Shown here in pieces: positions 26,242 through 35,114 of a stretch of 36,226 nucleotides of DNA (position 1 is its first letter; the number at the start of each line of letters is the position of its first letter). The notes below the pieces were generated by a model, which saw only the letters and a list, made by a program, of their open reading frames with translations, was not told where the DNA came from and did not search any database. The DNA is taken from NCBI GenBank assembly GCA_903916385.1, contig CAIWWH010000069.1, positions 1 through 36,226 on the forward strand, written 5' to 3'. A program made the position numbers and the translations under genes. Origin of the DNA: an uncultured Actinomycetes bacterium (GTDB lineage: Bacteria > Actinomycetota > Actinomycetes > Nanopelagicales > Nanopelagicaceae).

Positions 26242-27282
26242 ATGGAAACTCGTGGATATGCAGCTTTAGAGGTCAATACACCTCTCGTCCCTTATACCTT
26301 CAATCGTCGCGCACTTCGCGATGGTGATGTGGCATTTGATATCACCTATGCCGGCATCTGCCACTCTGATATTCATACTGCCCGCGGGGAGTGGGGTGAT
26401 GTTATTGTCCCTTTGGTTCCCGGACACGAGATCGTTGGTATCGTCACGGAAGTTGGTCCGTCTGTAACTAAATTTGCAGTTGGGGATCGAGTTGGCGTTG
26501 GTGTCTTCATCGATTCCTGCGGTACATGCGAAAATTGCCAAGCTGGCGAACAGCAGTACTGTCTGAAGGGCATGACCGGTACCTATAACGGGCTAGAGCG
26601 TGATGGAGTTACACCTGCTCTTGGCGGGTATTCCAACAAGTTTGTCATTGATCAGAATTACGCGCTGAAGGTTCCAGATAGCCTCGACATGTCTGGTGTG
26701 GCTCCTCTTCTCTGTGCTGGAATCACCCTTTACTCCCCCTTGCGCCACTGGAAGGCGGGTCCTGGCAAGAAGGTGGGCATTGTAGGTTTAGGTGGACTTG
26801 GACATATGGGGGTCAAATTTGCCGCCGCCATGGGCGCAGAAGTCACAGTCTTTTCTCACTCGGCTGAGAAAGAAGCTGATGCAATGCGAATGGGAGCCAA
26901 GCATTTCGTGATCACTAAGGATCCTTCAGCCCTCGCATCGCTCGCTGAAAGTTTTGATCTGATTCTCAATACCGTGTCAGCGGAATTGGATATCAATCTC
27001 TATCTCAATCTCTTAAAGATGGATGGCACTGTCGTGGTCATTGGTCTACCAGGGAAGCCTTACGCCGTTAGCGCCTTCAACTTGTTGCGTTTAAGACGGT
27101 CACTTACTGGATCCATGATTGGTGGAATTCCTCAGACACAGGAGATGCTCGACTTTTGCGCAGAGCACAACATTGTGAGTGATGTCGAGGTTATCAAGGC
27201 TGACTACATCAACGAGGCGTACGAACGAACCGTCGCAAGCGATGTGAAGTACCGCTTCGTGATTGACGCATCCACTTTCTAG
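26242..27282 (+). CDS. NAD(P)-dependent zinc alcohol dehydrogenase (YahK/CAD-like)
   Basis: CHSDIHTARGEWG, VPGHEIVGIVTEVG, CGTCENCQAGEQQYC structural zinc site, VGIVGLGGLGHMGVKFA. Confidence 0.94.
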   Translation: METRGYAALEVNTPLVPYTFNRRALRDGDVAFDITYAGICHSDIHTARGEWGDVIVPLVPGHEIVGIVTEVGPSVTKFAVGDRVGVGVFIDSCGTCENCQAGEQQYCLKGMTGTYNGLERDGVTPALGGYSNKFVIDQNYALKVPDSLDMSGVAPLLCAGITLYSPLRHWKAGPGKKVGIVGLGGLGHMGVKFAAAMGAEVTVFSHSAEKEADAMRMGAKHFVITKDPSALASLAESFDLILNTVSAELDINLYLNLLKMDGTVVVIGLPGKPYAVSAFNLLRLRRSLTGSMIGGIPQTQEMLDFCAEHNIVSDVEVIKADYINEAYERTVASDVKYRFVIDASTF

Positions 27283-27286
27283 AGGT

Positions 27287-28021
27287 TTAAATGAATTGAT
27301 GCGCCGCTAGGGCGACTAGCGGCGCAAAGATCAGAGCCGGAAGTAGATCGCCGATTGCTATGAACTTGATATTGAGCAAGCGCAATCCGATTCCGAAGAG
27401 CATGACTCCCCCTACCGCTGTAAGAGATTGCACCTGATACTGGGTGAGAATATTTCCGAGGAAGAATCCGATGGCGGTCCAAGAGAACTGATAGATCGCA
27501 ACAGGTACGGCAGAGAATGCAACGCCCCACCCGAAAGTAGTGGCAAAGGCCATCGCAGCGAATCCATCGAGGGTGCTCTTAAGAACGAGTTGCTGGATAC
27601 CCGTGTGCATTCCATCGCTGATGCTTCCCAATATGGCAAGAGGTCCAATCGCGAACAAGAGTGAAGCAGCCATGAAACCCTCCAGGAAAGAACCTTTATC
27701 GCGCGCACCAAAGCGAGATTTGATCCTTAGCCCAAAGAGTTCTAAACGTCCTTCAACACGCAACAAGTAACCGAGGACCCCACCCAATATAAGAGCGGCC
27801 AGCGTTCCCAAAGTTGTCCACCCCTTCGGAACCGCTGACACAAAGGCATGGGACCAAACACTTCGCAGATTGTCGGCTGCATTAATAAGGGTTACACATC
27901 CGAGTACATCTGTGATTAGCGTCCGTAATCTGTCCGGGAATCTGGCACCACCGAGTATGCCTAGTGCAGAACCAAGGACGATGGTTCCGATATTTATTAC
28001 CGTGCCGAGGCCAACGAACAT
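27287..28021 (-). CDS. DUF554 family membrane protein
   Basis: MFVGLGTVINIGTIVLGSALGILGGARFPDRLRTLITDVLGCVTLI..., typical DUF554 N-terminus. ATG 28021 overlaps the uppP stop (TAATG); the track ORF extends to 28072. Confidence 0.88.
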   Translation of the reverse strand: MFVGLGTVINIGTIVLGSALGILGGARFPDRLRTLITDVLGCVTLINAADNLRSVWSHAFVSAVPKGWTTLGTLAALILGGVLGYLLRVEGRLELFGLRIKSRFGARDKGSFLEGFMAASLLFAIGPLAILGSISDGMHTGIQQLVLKSTLDGFAAMAFATTFGWGVAFSAVPVAIYQFSWTAIGFFLGNILTQYQVQSLTAVGGVMLFGIGLRLLNIKFIAIGDLLPALIFAPLVALAAHQFI

Positions 28022-28881
28022 TAGTTGAAGAAACCGAACCTCACGATAGAGATCACGCCCACGACCAAGCAATATGCCGCGAAAGGACGGAGAGAGTTGT
28101 TCTTAAACCAACGCGTTAAAACCTTGACGCTAAAAATCGTTGCCACGAAGGCCACTCCGGCTGCAAACGTTAGAGCGCCATATGAGCCAGCAAGTGCGCC
28201 ATGTCCTAGCTTAGGTAACTTCACCATGGAGGCGCCAAGAATGACTGGGAAGGAGAGCAAAAAGGCGAAATCCGCGGCAACCGAACGCGAGAGTCCGCGC
28301 AGCATTCCAAAGGAGATGGTTACACCAAAGCGACTGATGCCCGCAAAAAGTGCAGCGCTCTGTCCGACACCAATGACGACGGCTTGACCAGCTGAGACTC
28401 TTTCCACAATCGCGAGGTTTTGATCCGCTGGGACCGAGTGAGCATGGCGACGAGATGTTAACCGCTCAGCGCCAAAGAGGACCAAGCCGTTGACTGTCAG
28501 AAAGATGGCAGAACTCAGAGGTTTCTGAAAGTTACGCTGAAAGAAATTGTTAAAAGCGAAGCCGACGAGAGCGACAGGAATAGTTCCCAGAACAAGGAGC
28601 CAGAAGAGCCTGAAAGCAGAACTCCCCTTCTTCCAGGTGAAGAGCGACTTAAGGATCGCAATCCAACGGGGTGCAAAAACTATGAAGAGAGCGATAGCAC
28701 TAGCGAGGTGGAGGGCTACTGCAACGAGCAGGTATTGAGGGGTATCAGAGAATGCACGCCATGAACCGCCGAGCCACGCAGGGACTAAGACAGAATGACC
28801 CAAGCTGGAAACCGGGAAGAGCTCGGTGATTCCCTGCACCAGGCCTGTCACCGCCGCTTGTAGAAATGTAAAGTGAAACAT
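28021..28881 (-). CDS. uppP: Undecaprenyl-diphosphate phosphatase
   Basis: GLVQGITELFPVSSLGHSVLVP and GISRFGVTISFGMLRGLSRSVAADFAFLLSFPVILGA motifs. Confidence 0.94.
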   Translation of the reverse strand: MFHFTFLQAAVTGLVQGITELFPVSSLGHSVLVPAWLGGSWRAFSDTPQYLLVAVALHLASAIALFIVFAPRWIAILKSLFTWKKGSSAFRLFWLLVLGTIPVALVGFAFNNFFQRNFQKPLSSAIFLTVNGLVLFGAERLTSRRHAHSVPADQNLAIVERVSAGQAVVIGVGQSAALFAGISRFGVTISFGMLRGLSRSVAADFAFLLSFPVILGASMVKLPKLGHGALAGSYGALTFAAGVAFVATIFSVKVLTRWFKNNSLRPFAAYCLVVGVISIVRFGFFN

Positions 28882-28889
28882 CTGCTCCC

Positions 28890-29678
28890 CTATCTATCCT
28901 TAGCGCGAGCGAAGAATCGACCGCCCTCTTCTTGCACTTCAACTGCTATCTGGTAAGCCCGAGAGAGATTCTCCGAAGTGAGCACATGGCGCAATTCTCC
29001 CTGTGCGATGGCAACCCCATCCATCAAGAGGAGGCAGTGCGTAGTTCCGCGCGGGATCTCCTCGACATGGTGCGTCACGATTATGGTGCTGGGACTGGTC
29101 GGATCGGAAGCCAGACCATTTAGGCGTTGCAAGAGATCTTCGCGACCTCCGAGGTCTAACCCAGCAGCGGGCTCATCGAGTAAAAGAATCTCGGGATTAG
29201 GCATGAGCGCTCGTGCAATCAGTGTGCGCTTCTTCTCGCCCTCGCTCAGAGTGCCAAAGGTACGTTCCCGCAGATCACGTACACCTAAAATCGTAAGCAG
29301 GCTCATGGCTCGGGATTCATCCCACAAGTCATAACTCTCTTGCCAGCGTCCGACGACTGCATATGCAGAGGTCATCACAACATTCATCACGCTCTCATCA
29401 AATGGAATCATCTCTACTACTGCGCTTGCAGTGATGCCGATTCGTGGACGTAGTTCGAAGACGTCGGTAGCGCCAAGGCGTGAGCCCAAAATAGAGACGG
29501 TGCCAGATGTGGGATGGATAAGTGATCCAGCCAACGAGAAGAGGGTGCTCTTACCCGCTCCATTTGGACCTAGAACGACCCAGCGCTCCCCTGTGGAGAC
29601 CGACCAGTCAATCGGGCCAAGGATTGTTCTTCCCTCTCGTACAACCGAGACAGCGCTAAATTCCAGTACGAGGCTCAC
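28890..29678 (-). CDS. ABC transporter ATP-binding protein
   Basis: Walker A VLGPNGAGKSTLFS, signature TLSEGEKKRTLIARALM, Walker B EILLLDEPAAGLD. Confidence 0.93.
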   Translation of the reverse strand: MSLVLEFSAVSVVREGRTILGPIDWSVSTGERWVVLGPNGAGKSTLFSLAGSLIHPTSGTVSILGSRLGATDVFELRPRIGITASAVVEMIPFDESVMNVVMTSAYAVVGRWQESYDLWDESRAMSLLTILGVRDLRERTFGTLSEGEKKRTLIARALMPNPEILLLDEPAAGLDLGGREDLLQRLNGLASDPTSPSTIIVTHHVEEIPRGTTHCLLLMDGVAIAQGELRHVLTSENLSRAYQIAVEVQEEGGRFFARAKDR

Positions 29679-29686
29679 AAGGGTGA

Positions 29687-29692
29687 AAGATA
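29687..29692 (-). promoter_or_regulatory. Putative -10 TATCTT for the ABC ATPase gene (near-leaderless)
   Basis: Minus strand TATCTT followed by 8 nt then GTG 29678. Confidence 0.35.
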
Positions 29693-29715
29693 CCGTTCCG
29701 CAGGGCCTTACAGGC

Positions 29716-29721
29716 TAATCT
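29716..29721 (+). promoter_or_regulatory. Putative -10 TAATCT for the ACT-domain ORF (leaderless)
   Basis: TAATCT followed by 7 nt then ATG 29729. Confidence 0.4.
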
Positions 29722-29728
29722 TCGCCTC

Positions 29729-30001
29729 ATGGCTACCCGACAATGTGACTTCACCGCTTTAATTCTTCTCTCCGCTGCGGATCAGCCAGGGGTGGAGGAT
29801 TCTCTACGCGCAGTTCTAGAGCCCTTCACGCTGGAGATCAGAGAGGTTCAGAAGATCGCCCTACGTGGACGCCTAATCTTGGGCTTCTTAATTGCGTGTG
29901 ACCCGGCTCATGTTCTAGCCATTGAAGAGGATATCAACGCCTTCTCTCTTGCTTCAGGAATTGATGTTGCCATTGATTTCTCGGAAGAGAACGAGAAGTA
30001 A
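29729..30001 (+). CDS. ACT domain protein corresponding to the SerB N-terminal ACT region
   Basis: LILLSAADQPGVEDSLRAVLEPFTLEIREVQKIALRGRLILGFLIA resembles the first ACT domain of actinobacterial SerB2; ends at TAA 29999-30001 in frame with the next ORF. Confidence 0.75.
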   Translation: MATRQCDFTALILLSAADQPGVEDSLRAVLEPFTLEIREVQKIALRGRLILGFLIACDPAHVLAIEEDINAFSLASGIDVAIDFSEENEK

Positions 30002-30004
30002 GAA

Positions 30005-30670
30005 GTGGCGCATAAAGGTCTTGTCGTCCTGGATATGGATTCAACTTTTATCCAACAAGAGGTCATCGACTTGTTAGCGCTCCATGCAGGAGTGGGCGAA
30101 CAGGTAGCAGCTATAACGGAGCGCTCGATGCGCGGTGAGTTGGACTTCAGGGCCTCACTAAAAGAGCGGGTAGCGCTCCTCCAGGGATTGCCGGAGACGA
30201 TTTTCGAACGGGTCCGGGAAGAGATTTCGCTATCCAGAGGCGCTCAAAGAATGGTTGATCTCCTGCATCACCATGGATACAAAGTTGCGGTCGTCTCAGG
30301 AGGTTTTGAGAACATCATTTCGCCAATCTTGGAAGCTGTCGGAGTCGACTTCTTCAGAGCCAATACGCTCGAGATTTCAGATGGGTTGTTGACTGGTCGA
30401 ACAGTCGGAGATGTGATTGATCGGGATGCAAAGGCAGAGTATTTGCGTTACCTAGCTGCCGAACTGCACATTCCTTTGGCTCAGACGGTGGCCATTGGAG
30501 ATGGCGCAAATGATTTAGGGATGATGGAGATCGCCGGGCTGAGCATTGCTTTCAATGCAAAACCAGTGGTGGTTGCAGCCGCTCAGGCTTCGATCTCAGA
30601 TGGAGATCTCATTGGTGTTTTAGAACTTATGGGAATCGCGTCCGCGAAGAGCGAAGTAGATTCCTTATAA
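30005..30670 (+). CDS. serB: Phosphoserine phosphatase (catalytic HAD domain)
   Basis: GLVVLDMDSTFIQQEVIDLLALHAGVGEQVAAITERSMRGELDF...VAVVSGGFENI...VAIGDGANDLGMM; GTG start one codon after the upstream stop codon. Confidence 0.93.
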   Translation: MAHKGLVVLDMDSTFIQQEVIDLLALHAGVGEQVAAITERSMRGELDFRASLKERVALLQGLPETIFERVREEISLSRGAQRMVDLLHHHGYKVAVVSGGFENIISPILEAVGVDFFRANTLEISDGLLTGRTVGDVIDRDAKAEYLRYLAAELHIPLAQTVAIGDGANDLGMMEIAGLSIAFNAKPVVVAAAQASISDGDLIGVLELMGIASAKSEVDSL

Positions 30671-31510
30671 GCGGCAGGCGTGGATATCTGTGACGAGAAT
30701 TCCTCGCGCACCGACCTTCCAGAGGTCATCCATGATGCGGTTGATTTCGCTGCGCTTGACCATCGCCCGCACTGCATTCCAATCGCTGCGCTGCAAAGGT
30801 GAGATCGTGGGCGACTCGATTCCTGGAGTCAGCGCACATGCCGCTTCGAGATACTCGGACTTCACATCGTAATCAACGAGAACATATTGTCTGGCGATTA
30901 CTACGCCTTGCAGCCTTCGCAGAAGAGTCTCTACCTCGGTGGAACGTTCGCTCGAAGGTCGTTCAATCAGAATCGCTTCACTCTGCAGGATTGGTTCACC
31001 AAAGATCGCGAGTCCTGCTTGGCGCAGTGTTCCACCGGTGGATACCACGTCGGCAATTGCATCGGCAACGCCCAGGCGAATCGAGCTTTCGACTGCTCCA
31101 TCTAGCCGCACAACCTTGACGTCGAGATTCAATTCCGCGAAGTGTCTTTCAACAAGACCTGGATAGGCGGTTGCAATCCGTTTTCCCGCAAGTTCCTGCA
31201 CGCTTATTGTCTGACCAATCGGAGCGGCAAAACGGAAGGTGCTCTTCCCAAAATCTAGAGCCAATACCTCTTGCGACTCCGCACCACTATCAATGAGAAG
31301 ATCTCTTCCTGTTATACCTACCTCAAGCTCACCACTCGCCACGTAAAGCGCAATGTCGCGAGGTCTGAGGTAGTAGAACTCAATTTCGTTCTCGGGATCG
31401 ATCAAGGTCAGATCCCGCGGATCTGTGCGCTGGCGATAACCCGCCTCTTTGAGCATCGCTATTGCAGAATCCGAGAGAGAACCCTTGTTGGGAATCGCTA
31501 CTTTTAACAT
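30665..31510 (-). CDS. hisG: ATP phosphoribosyltransferase (long-form HisG)
   Basis: MLKVAIPNKGSLSDSAIAMLKEAGY ... DIALYVASGELEVGITGRDLL ... DAIADVVSTGGTLRQAGL. Confidence 0.96.
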   Translation of the reverse strand: MLKVAIPNKGSLSDSAIAMLKEAGYRQRTDPRDLTLIDPENEIEFYYLRPRDIALYVASGELEVGITGRDLLIDSGAESQEVLALDFGKSTFRFAAPIGQTISVQELAGKRIATAYPGLVERHFAELNLDVKVVRLDGAVESSIRLGVADAIADVVSTGGTLRQAGLAIFGEPILQSEAILIERPSSERSTEVETLLRRLQGVVIARQYVLVDYDVKSEYLEAACALTPGIESPTISPLQRSDWNAVRAMVKRSEINRIMDDLWKVGARGILVTDIHACRL

Positions 31511-31531
31511 TAAAAAGCTCCTCTAACTCTG

Positions 31532-31795
31532 CTACAAAACTTTGTAGACATCTTCGGGGGAAATTCCACGAGCCAGCATCACGATCTGGAGGCGAAAGAG
31601 TAGTTGAGATATTTCTAACGCCAAGGCCTCATCACTCTCATGTTCTGCAGCGAGCCAAACCTCTCCAGCCTCTTCAATAATCTTTTTGCCCATGGCGTGA
31701 ATTCCAGAGTCCAGAGCGGCCACGGTCGATGAACCCTCTGGTCTCGCAAGGGCTTTCTCTTTGAGCTCTGCCCAGAGATCGTCAAAATTCTTCAT
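31532..31795 (-). CDS. hisE: Phosphoribosyl-ATP diphosphatase
   Basis: [51 protein letters not shown]. Confidence 0.93.
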   Translation of the reverse strand: MKNFDDLWAELKEKALARPEGSSTVAALDSGIHAMGKKIIEEAGEVWLAAEHESDEALALEISQLLFRLQIVMLARGISPEDVYKVL

Positions 31796-32289
31796 GCGTC
31801 AACTTTAGTTGAGTCGATCGCATTCAAGGTGGCGATTACCGCCTGAGCGCATTCGACTCCCTTGTTCTCAGCGGAACCTGGCACGCCACTGCGATTGATA
31901 GCTTGGTCAAGCGTTTCACACATCAATACTCCGAAGGCGATCGGTTTTTTGGAGGATACTGAAATTTCGACGATGCCCTGTGTGACCCCCGAACAGACAT
32001 ACTCAAAATGAGCTGTCTCGCCCCGAAGAACAAGACCGAGAGTTATAAACCCATCAAATTTCTCGACGAGGTTTGCAACCATCACGGGGATTTCAAAAGA
32101 GCCCGGCACGCGAAAGATTGAAATCTGCGACGCCCCGACTCTTTCCAATTCAGAGACCGCGCGTTCAACCATCGCTTCAACTATTTCGGCATGCCAACTC
32201 GCAGCCACAATTGCAATCTTCTTGCCCGCCGCCGAATGGGAGTTCAGGGTGCGAGAAAACTCCTCGGCTGGTGTACCTTCCCCGCTCAT
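31792..32289 (-). CDS. ribH: 6,7-dimethyl-8-ribityllumazine synthase
   Basis: [20 protein letters not shown] ... [11 protein letters not shown] ... [23 protein letters not shown] ... [20 protein letters not shown]. Confidence 0.95.
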   Translation of the reverse strand: MSGEGTPAEEFSRTLNSHSAAGKKIAIVAASWHAEIVEAMVERAVSELERVGASQISIFRVPGSFEIPVMVANLVEKFDGFITLGLVLRGETAHFEYVCSGVTQGIVEISVSSKKPIAFGVLMCETLDQAINRSGVPGSAENKGVECAQAVIATLNAIDSTKVDA

Positions 32290-32341
32290 GACTACTCCCC
32301 CGGTCGCTCTAAAGTTGTGAAGTGAGCAGTTTACATGCCCC

Positions 32342-33532
32342 TTAAATCGTTAAATCATGCCCCAATTGCGTGCGCTTGGTACTCAGGTAATCACGGTTCT
32401 CGGCGGTCAGATGGGTATCTGTCGCCTCAATATCTACCTGAATCCCAGCGGCGACTAGAGCGGCCGCCTTGAGTGGATTATGAGACATAAGTCGGACTCG
32501 AACTACTTGAAGGTCGCGCAAGATCCCGATGGAGTCCTCCCATTGTCTGGCGTCGACTGGAAGGCCCAATGCCTCATTGGCGGTAACGGTGTCAAAGCCT
32601 TTGTCTTGTAGGGCATACGCTCTAATCTTATTTACAAGACCAATACCTCGACCTTCGTGGCCATCTAAATAGACGACGATGCCGCTGCCTTCGCCTTCAA
32701 TTCTCCGCATCGCCTCATGCAGTTGAGCGCCACAATCACAGCGCGCCGAATGAAAAACATCACCTGTTCGACACTCCGAGTGGATTCGCAGGAGGGTTGG
32801 ATCTATTAATTCGCCCAGGACCATCGCTATGTGACTCTCACCTTGCGAACCACGATAAATATGAATCTTCCAGTCGTGGCTATTTCGCGGGAGAAGCGCA
32901 CTTGCTAAGGGATGTACCTCTCGGTGCATAATGGGAAGCTCGCTCATCTCTGCGATGATCTCCGCGATAGATATTTGTGCAATTCCGAATTCTTCAGCGA
33001 AGCTCCGCAACGCCTCCCCCTTAAGAATCTCTCCCTGCTCCCCCACGATCTCACTGAGCACTCCGGCGGGTCGCAACCCCGCCATCCGCATGAGATCGAT
33101 GGCAGCCTCGGTATGACCTTGGCGACCTACGAGACCTCTAGGGTGCGCCCGCAGGGGAAAGACGTGTCCAGGTCGTGTGAATGTTGCCGGGGAGCTCTCC
33201 GTATCAGACAAGGCCACGATGGTGGCGGCCCTCTCCGCGGGAGAAATTCCGGTGGTGCTCCCAATTCGCTTATCTACAGAGACCGTGAATGCCGTCTCCT
33301 TGTGATCTTCATTGCGAAGAACCATTGGTGGCAGATCAAATTTATCGGCTGCTTCAGGAGTTATTGCTACGCAGATAATTCCGGAGGTGTGACGGACCAT
33401 AAAACCGATTCGTTCAGTCGTCGCAAACTCAGCCGGAAGGATCAGATCTCCTTCGTTCTCACGACCAGGATCATCTGTTACAAGAAGAAATTTTCCTTGT
33501 CGGAGCTCTGCTAGCGCCTTCTCTAATGTCAC
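32342..33532 (-). CDS. ribBA: Bifunctional 3,4-dihydroxy-2-butanone-4-phosphate synthase / GTP cyclohydrolase II
   Basis: RibB motif DDPGRENEGDLILPAEF...GRQGHTEAAIDL and RibA motif HSECRTGDVFHSARCDCG...GHEGRGIGLVNKIRAYALQD. Confidence 0.96.
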   Translation of the reverse strand: MTLEKALAELRQGKFLLVTDDPGRENEGDLILPAEFATTERIGFMVRHTSGIICVAITPEAADKFDLPPMVLRNEDHKETAFTVSVDKRIGSTTGISPAERAATIVALSDTESSPATFTRPGHVFPLRAHPRGLVGRQGHTEAAIDLMRMAGLRPAGVLSEIVGEQGEILKGEALRSFAEEFGIAQISIAEIIAEMSELPIMHREVHPLASALLPRNSHDWKIHIYRGSQGESHIAMVLGELIDPTLLRIHSECRTGDVFHSARCDCGAQLHEAMRRIEGEGSGIVVYLDGHEGRGIGLVNKIRAYALQDKGFDTVTANEALGLPVDARQWEDSIGILRDLQVVRVRLMSHNPLKAAALVAAGIQVDIEATDTHLTAENRDYLSTKRTQLGHDLTI

Positions 33533-34122
33533 TTAGCTTTTCCAAGCGCTTTCTCTATGTACTTAGCCAAAATGTCGACCTCGAAATTCACCTCGTCACC
33601 TATTTGAAGAGTCGAAAGATTCGTCGCACGGAGAGTTTCCGGAATCAGTGAAACAACCAGATGCTTCTTCGAAACATCGACTACCGTGAGTGAAACGCCC
33701 TGGATTGCTATGGAACCGCGCTTCACAATATATCGAGTGAACTCTTTTGGGATGGAAAATGTGAAGTACTCCCACTTATCTCCTGGAAGACGCTTCTCAA
33801 CTCTGCCCACTGCATCCACATGGCCCTGAACGTAATGACCACCCATGCGACCACCCGCAACGATGGCGCGCTCCAAATTAACCCGTCTTCCTAGGGCAAC
33901 GTTTTTGAGAGAGGTAACCTGCAGGGTCTCACGCATCACATCTACAGAGAATGAAGTTTCAGTTGAGGCGATAACGGAGAGGCAGACCCCATCAACGGAG
34001 ATAGATTCACCATGAGCAAAGGGACCGTAACCCTGAGGGGTCCTAATGGTCAACGTCAAAGCATCACGGGTATGGTCGACGCGACTCACTTCGCCGATCG
34101 CTTCAATGAGCCCGGTAAACAC
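33529..34122 (-). CDS. ribE: Riboflavin synthase (alpha chain)
   Basis: MFTGLIEAIGEV ... GESISVDGVCLSV ... GGHYVQGHVDAVGRV ... two lumazine-binding repeats; GTG start overlaps the ribD stop (TAGTG). Confidence 0.95.
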   Translation of the reverse strand: MFTGLIEAIGEVSRVDHTRDALTLTIRTPQGYGPFAHGESISVDGVCLSVIASTETSFSVDVMRETLQVTSLKNVALGRRVNLERAIVAGGRMGGHYVQGHVDAVGRVEKRLPGDKWEYFTFSIPKEFTRYIVKRGSIAIQGVSLTVVDVSKKHLVVSLIPETLRATNLSTLQIGDEVNFEVDILAKYIEKALGKAK

Positions 34123-35114
34123 TATGCGTAATCCTCTTTAATGTAGGTAGCGAAGATATCGCCAGAGACAATGGAAAGTGCCGTTAACTCATAGTGTAGT
34201 TGCTGTGAGAAATCCGTGAATTCAGGGATATCTACAGCTGATTTCCCAGCACCCATAATCGACGGGGCCACATAGAGATGAACCTCATCTACCAAGCCCT
34301 CGCGTAAGAATGCAGAAGAGAGAGCTGGACCTCCTTCGATCAGAACTGAGTTGAATCCAAGCCCAGCGAAGTTGGCGACCACTTCATGGAGGTTACGAGT
34401 TCGAAGGTGGGTATAACCTTCTTGCTCATCCAGCGAGAGAGTGGGTAGTCCACTTTCACCAATGACGAAGCGCCGTGGGTTCCTAGTGGCCCCTCTGAGT
34501 GTCGGATCATCCGCAACGGCCGTGCCGGTTCCCACGCAGATAGCGTCAAAGCCATCTCGGATCCCCTTGGCATGCTGCCGAGATTCCTCCGAAGTAATCC
34601 ACTTGGAGCGTCCATCTGCCGCAGCTATTCTGCTATCAATTGTCTGGGCGATCTTTACCGTTATCCGTGGCCGTCCCAAGGCAATCTTTGTTAACCACGC
34701 CCTATTTGAATAGGCGGCCTCTTCCTGTAGAAGATCGCCCGCAATACGGATTCCTGCTGAGAGCAATTTTTCGGCGCCACCATCCGCGACAGGATTGGGA
34801 TCTGAGAGAGCAAAGTAAACTTCCGAAATCCCCGCAGCGATGATGGCATCTGTACACGGAGGATTCTTCCCGTGATGATTGCAAGGCTCGAGTGAACAAT
34901 AAAGAGTTGCACCTTGAAGGGAATGGCCATTGGCAATTGCCGCGTCCATTGCCAGTATTTCCGCATGTTTTAAACCAGCATGAAATCCTTCACCTAGTAT
35001 CACTCCTGATTTATCAACGATCACAGCCCCCACGATGGGGTTCGGTGCCGTCAGACCGCTTGCCGCCTCTGCGATCTCTATGCTCTGCAGGAGAAAATTC
35101 TCGTCGTAACTCAT
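34122..35114 (-). CDS. ribD: Bifunctional diaminohydroxyphosphoribosylaminopyrimidine deaminase / 5-amino-6-(5-phosphoribosylamino)uracil reductase
   Basis: AASGLTAPNPIVGAVIVDKSG ... HAEILAMDAA ... LYCSLEPCNHHGKNPPCTDAII ... reductase domain RPRITVKIAQTIDSRIA. ATG 35114 overlaps the rpe TGA; track ORF start 35261 is too far upstream. Confidence 0.94.
   Translation of the reverse strand: MSYDENFLLQSIEIAEAASGLTAPNPIVGAVIVDKSGVILGEGFHAGLKHAEILAMDAAIANGHSLQGATLYCSLEPCNHHGKNPPCTDAIIAAGISEVYFALSDPNPVADGGAEKLLSAGIRIAGDLLQEEAAYSNRAWLTKIALGRPRITVKIAQTIDSRIAAADGRSKWITSEESRQHAKGIRDGFDAICVGTGTAVADDPTLRGATRNPRRFVIGESGLPTLSLDEQEGYTHLRTRNLHEVVANFAGLGFNSVLIEGGPALSSAFLREGLVDEVHLYVAPSIMGAGKSAVDIPEFTDFSQQLHYELTALSIVSGDIFATYIKEDYA

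Noticed and set aside
29999-30001. Selenocysteine or pyrrolysine recoding at the serB internal stop
   Set aside because: The codon is TAA, not TGA or TAG, so Sec/Pyl insertion is not expected.
32912-33514. 200-aa plus-strand ORF antisense to ribBA
   Set aside because: Lies entirely within the conserved ribBA coding region with no family resemblance.
32342-33532. RibBA with CEI-to-SEI and TNNP-to-SHNP changes as a possible neofunctionalised enzyme
   Set aside because: Main catalytic and metal-binding residues (DRENEGD, GHTEA, C-x10-C-x-C, HEGRGIGL) look intact and it sits in a complete rib operon; likely ordinary variation.
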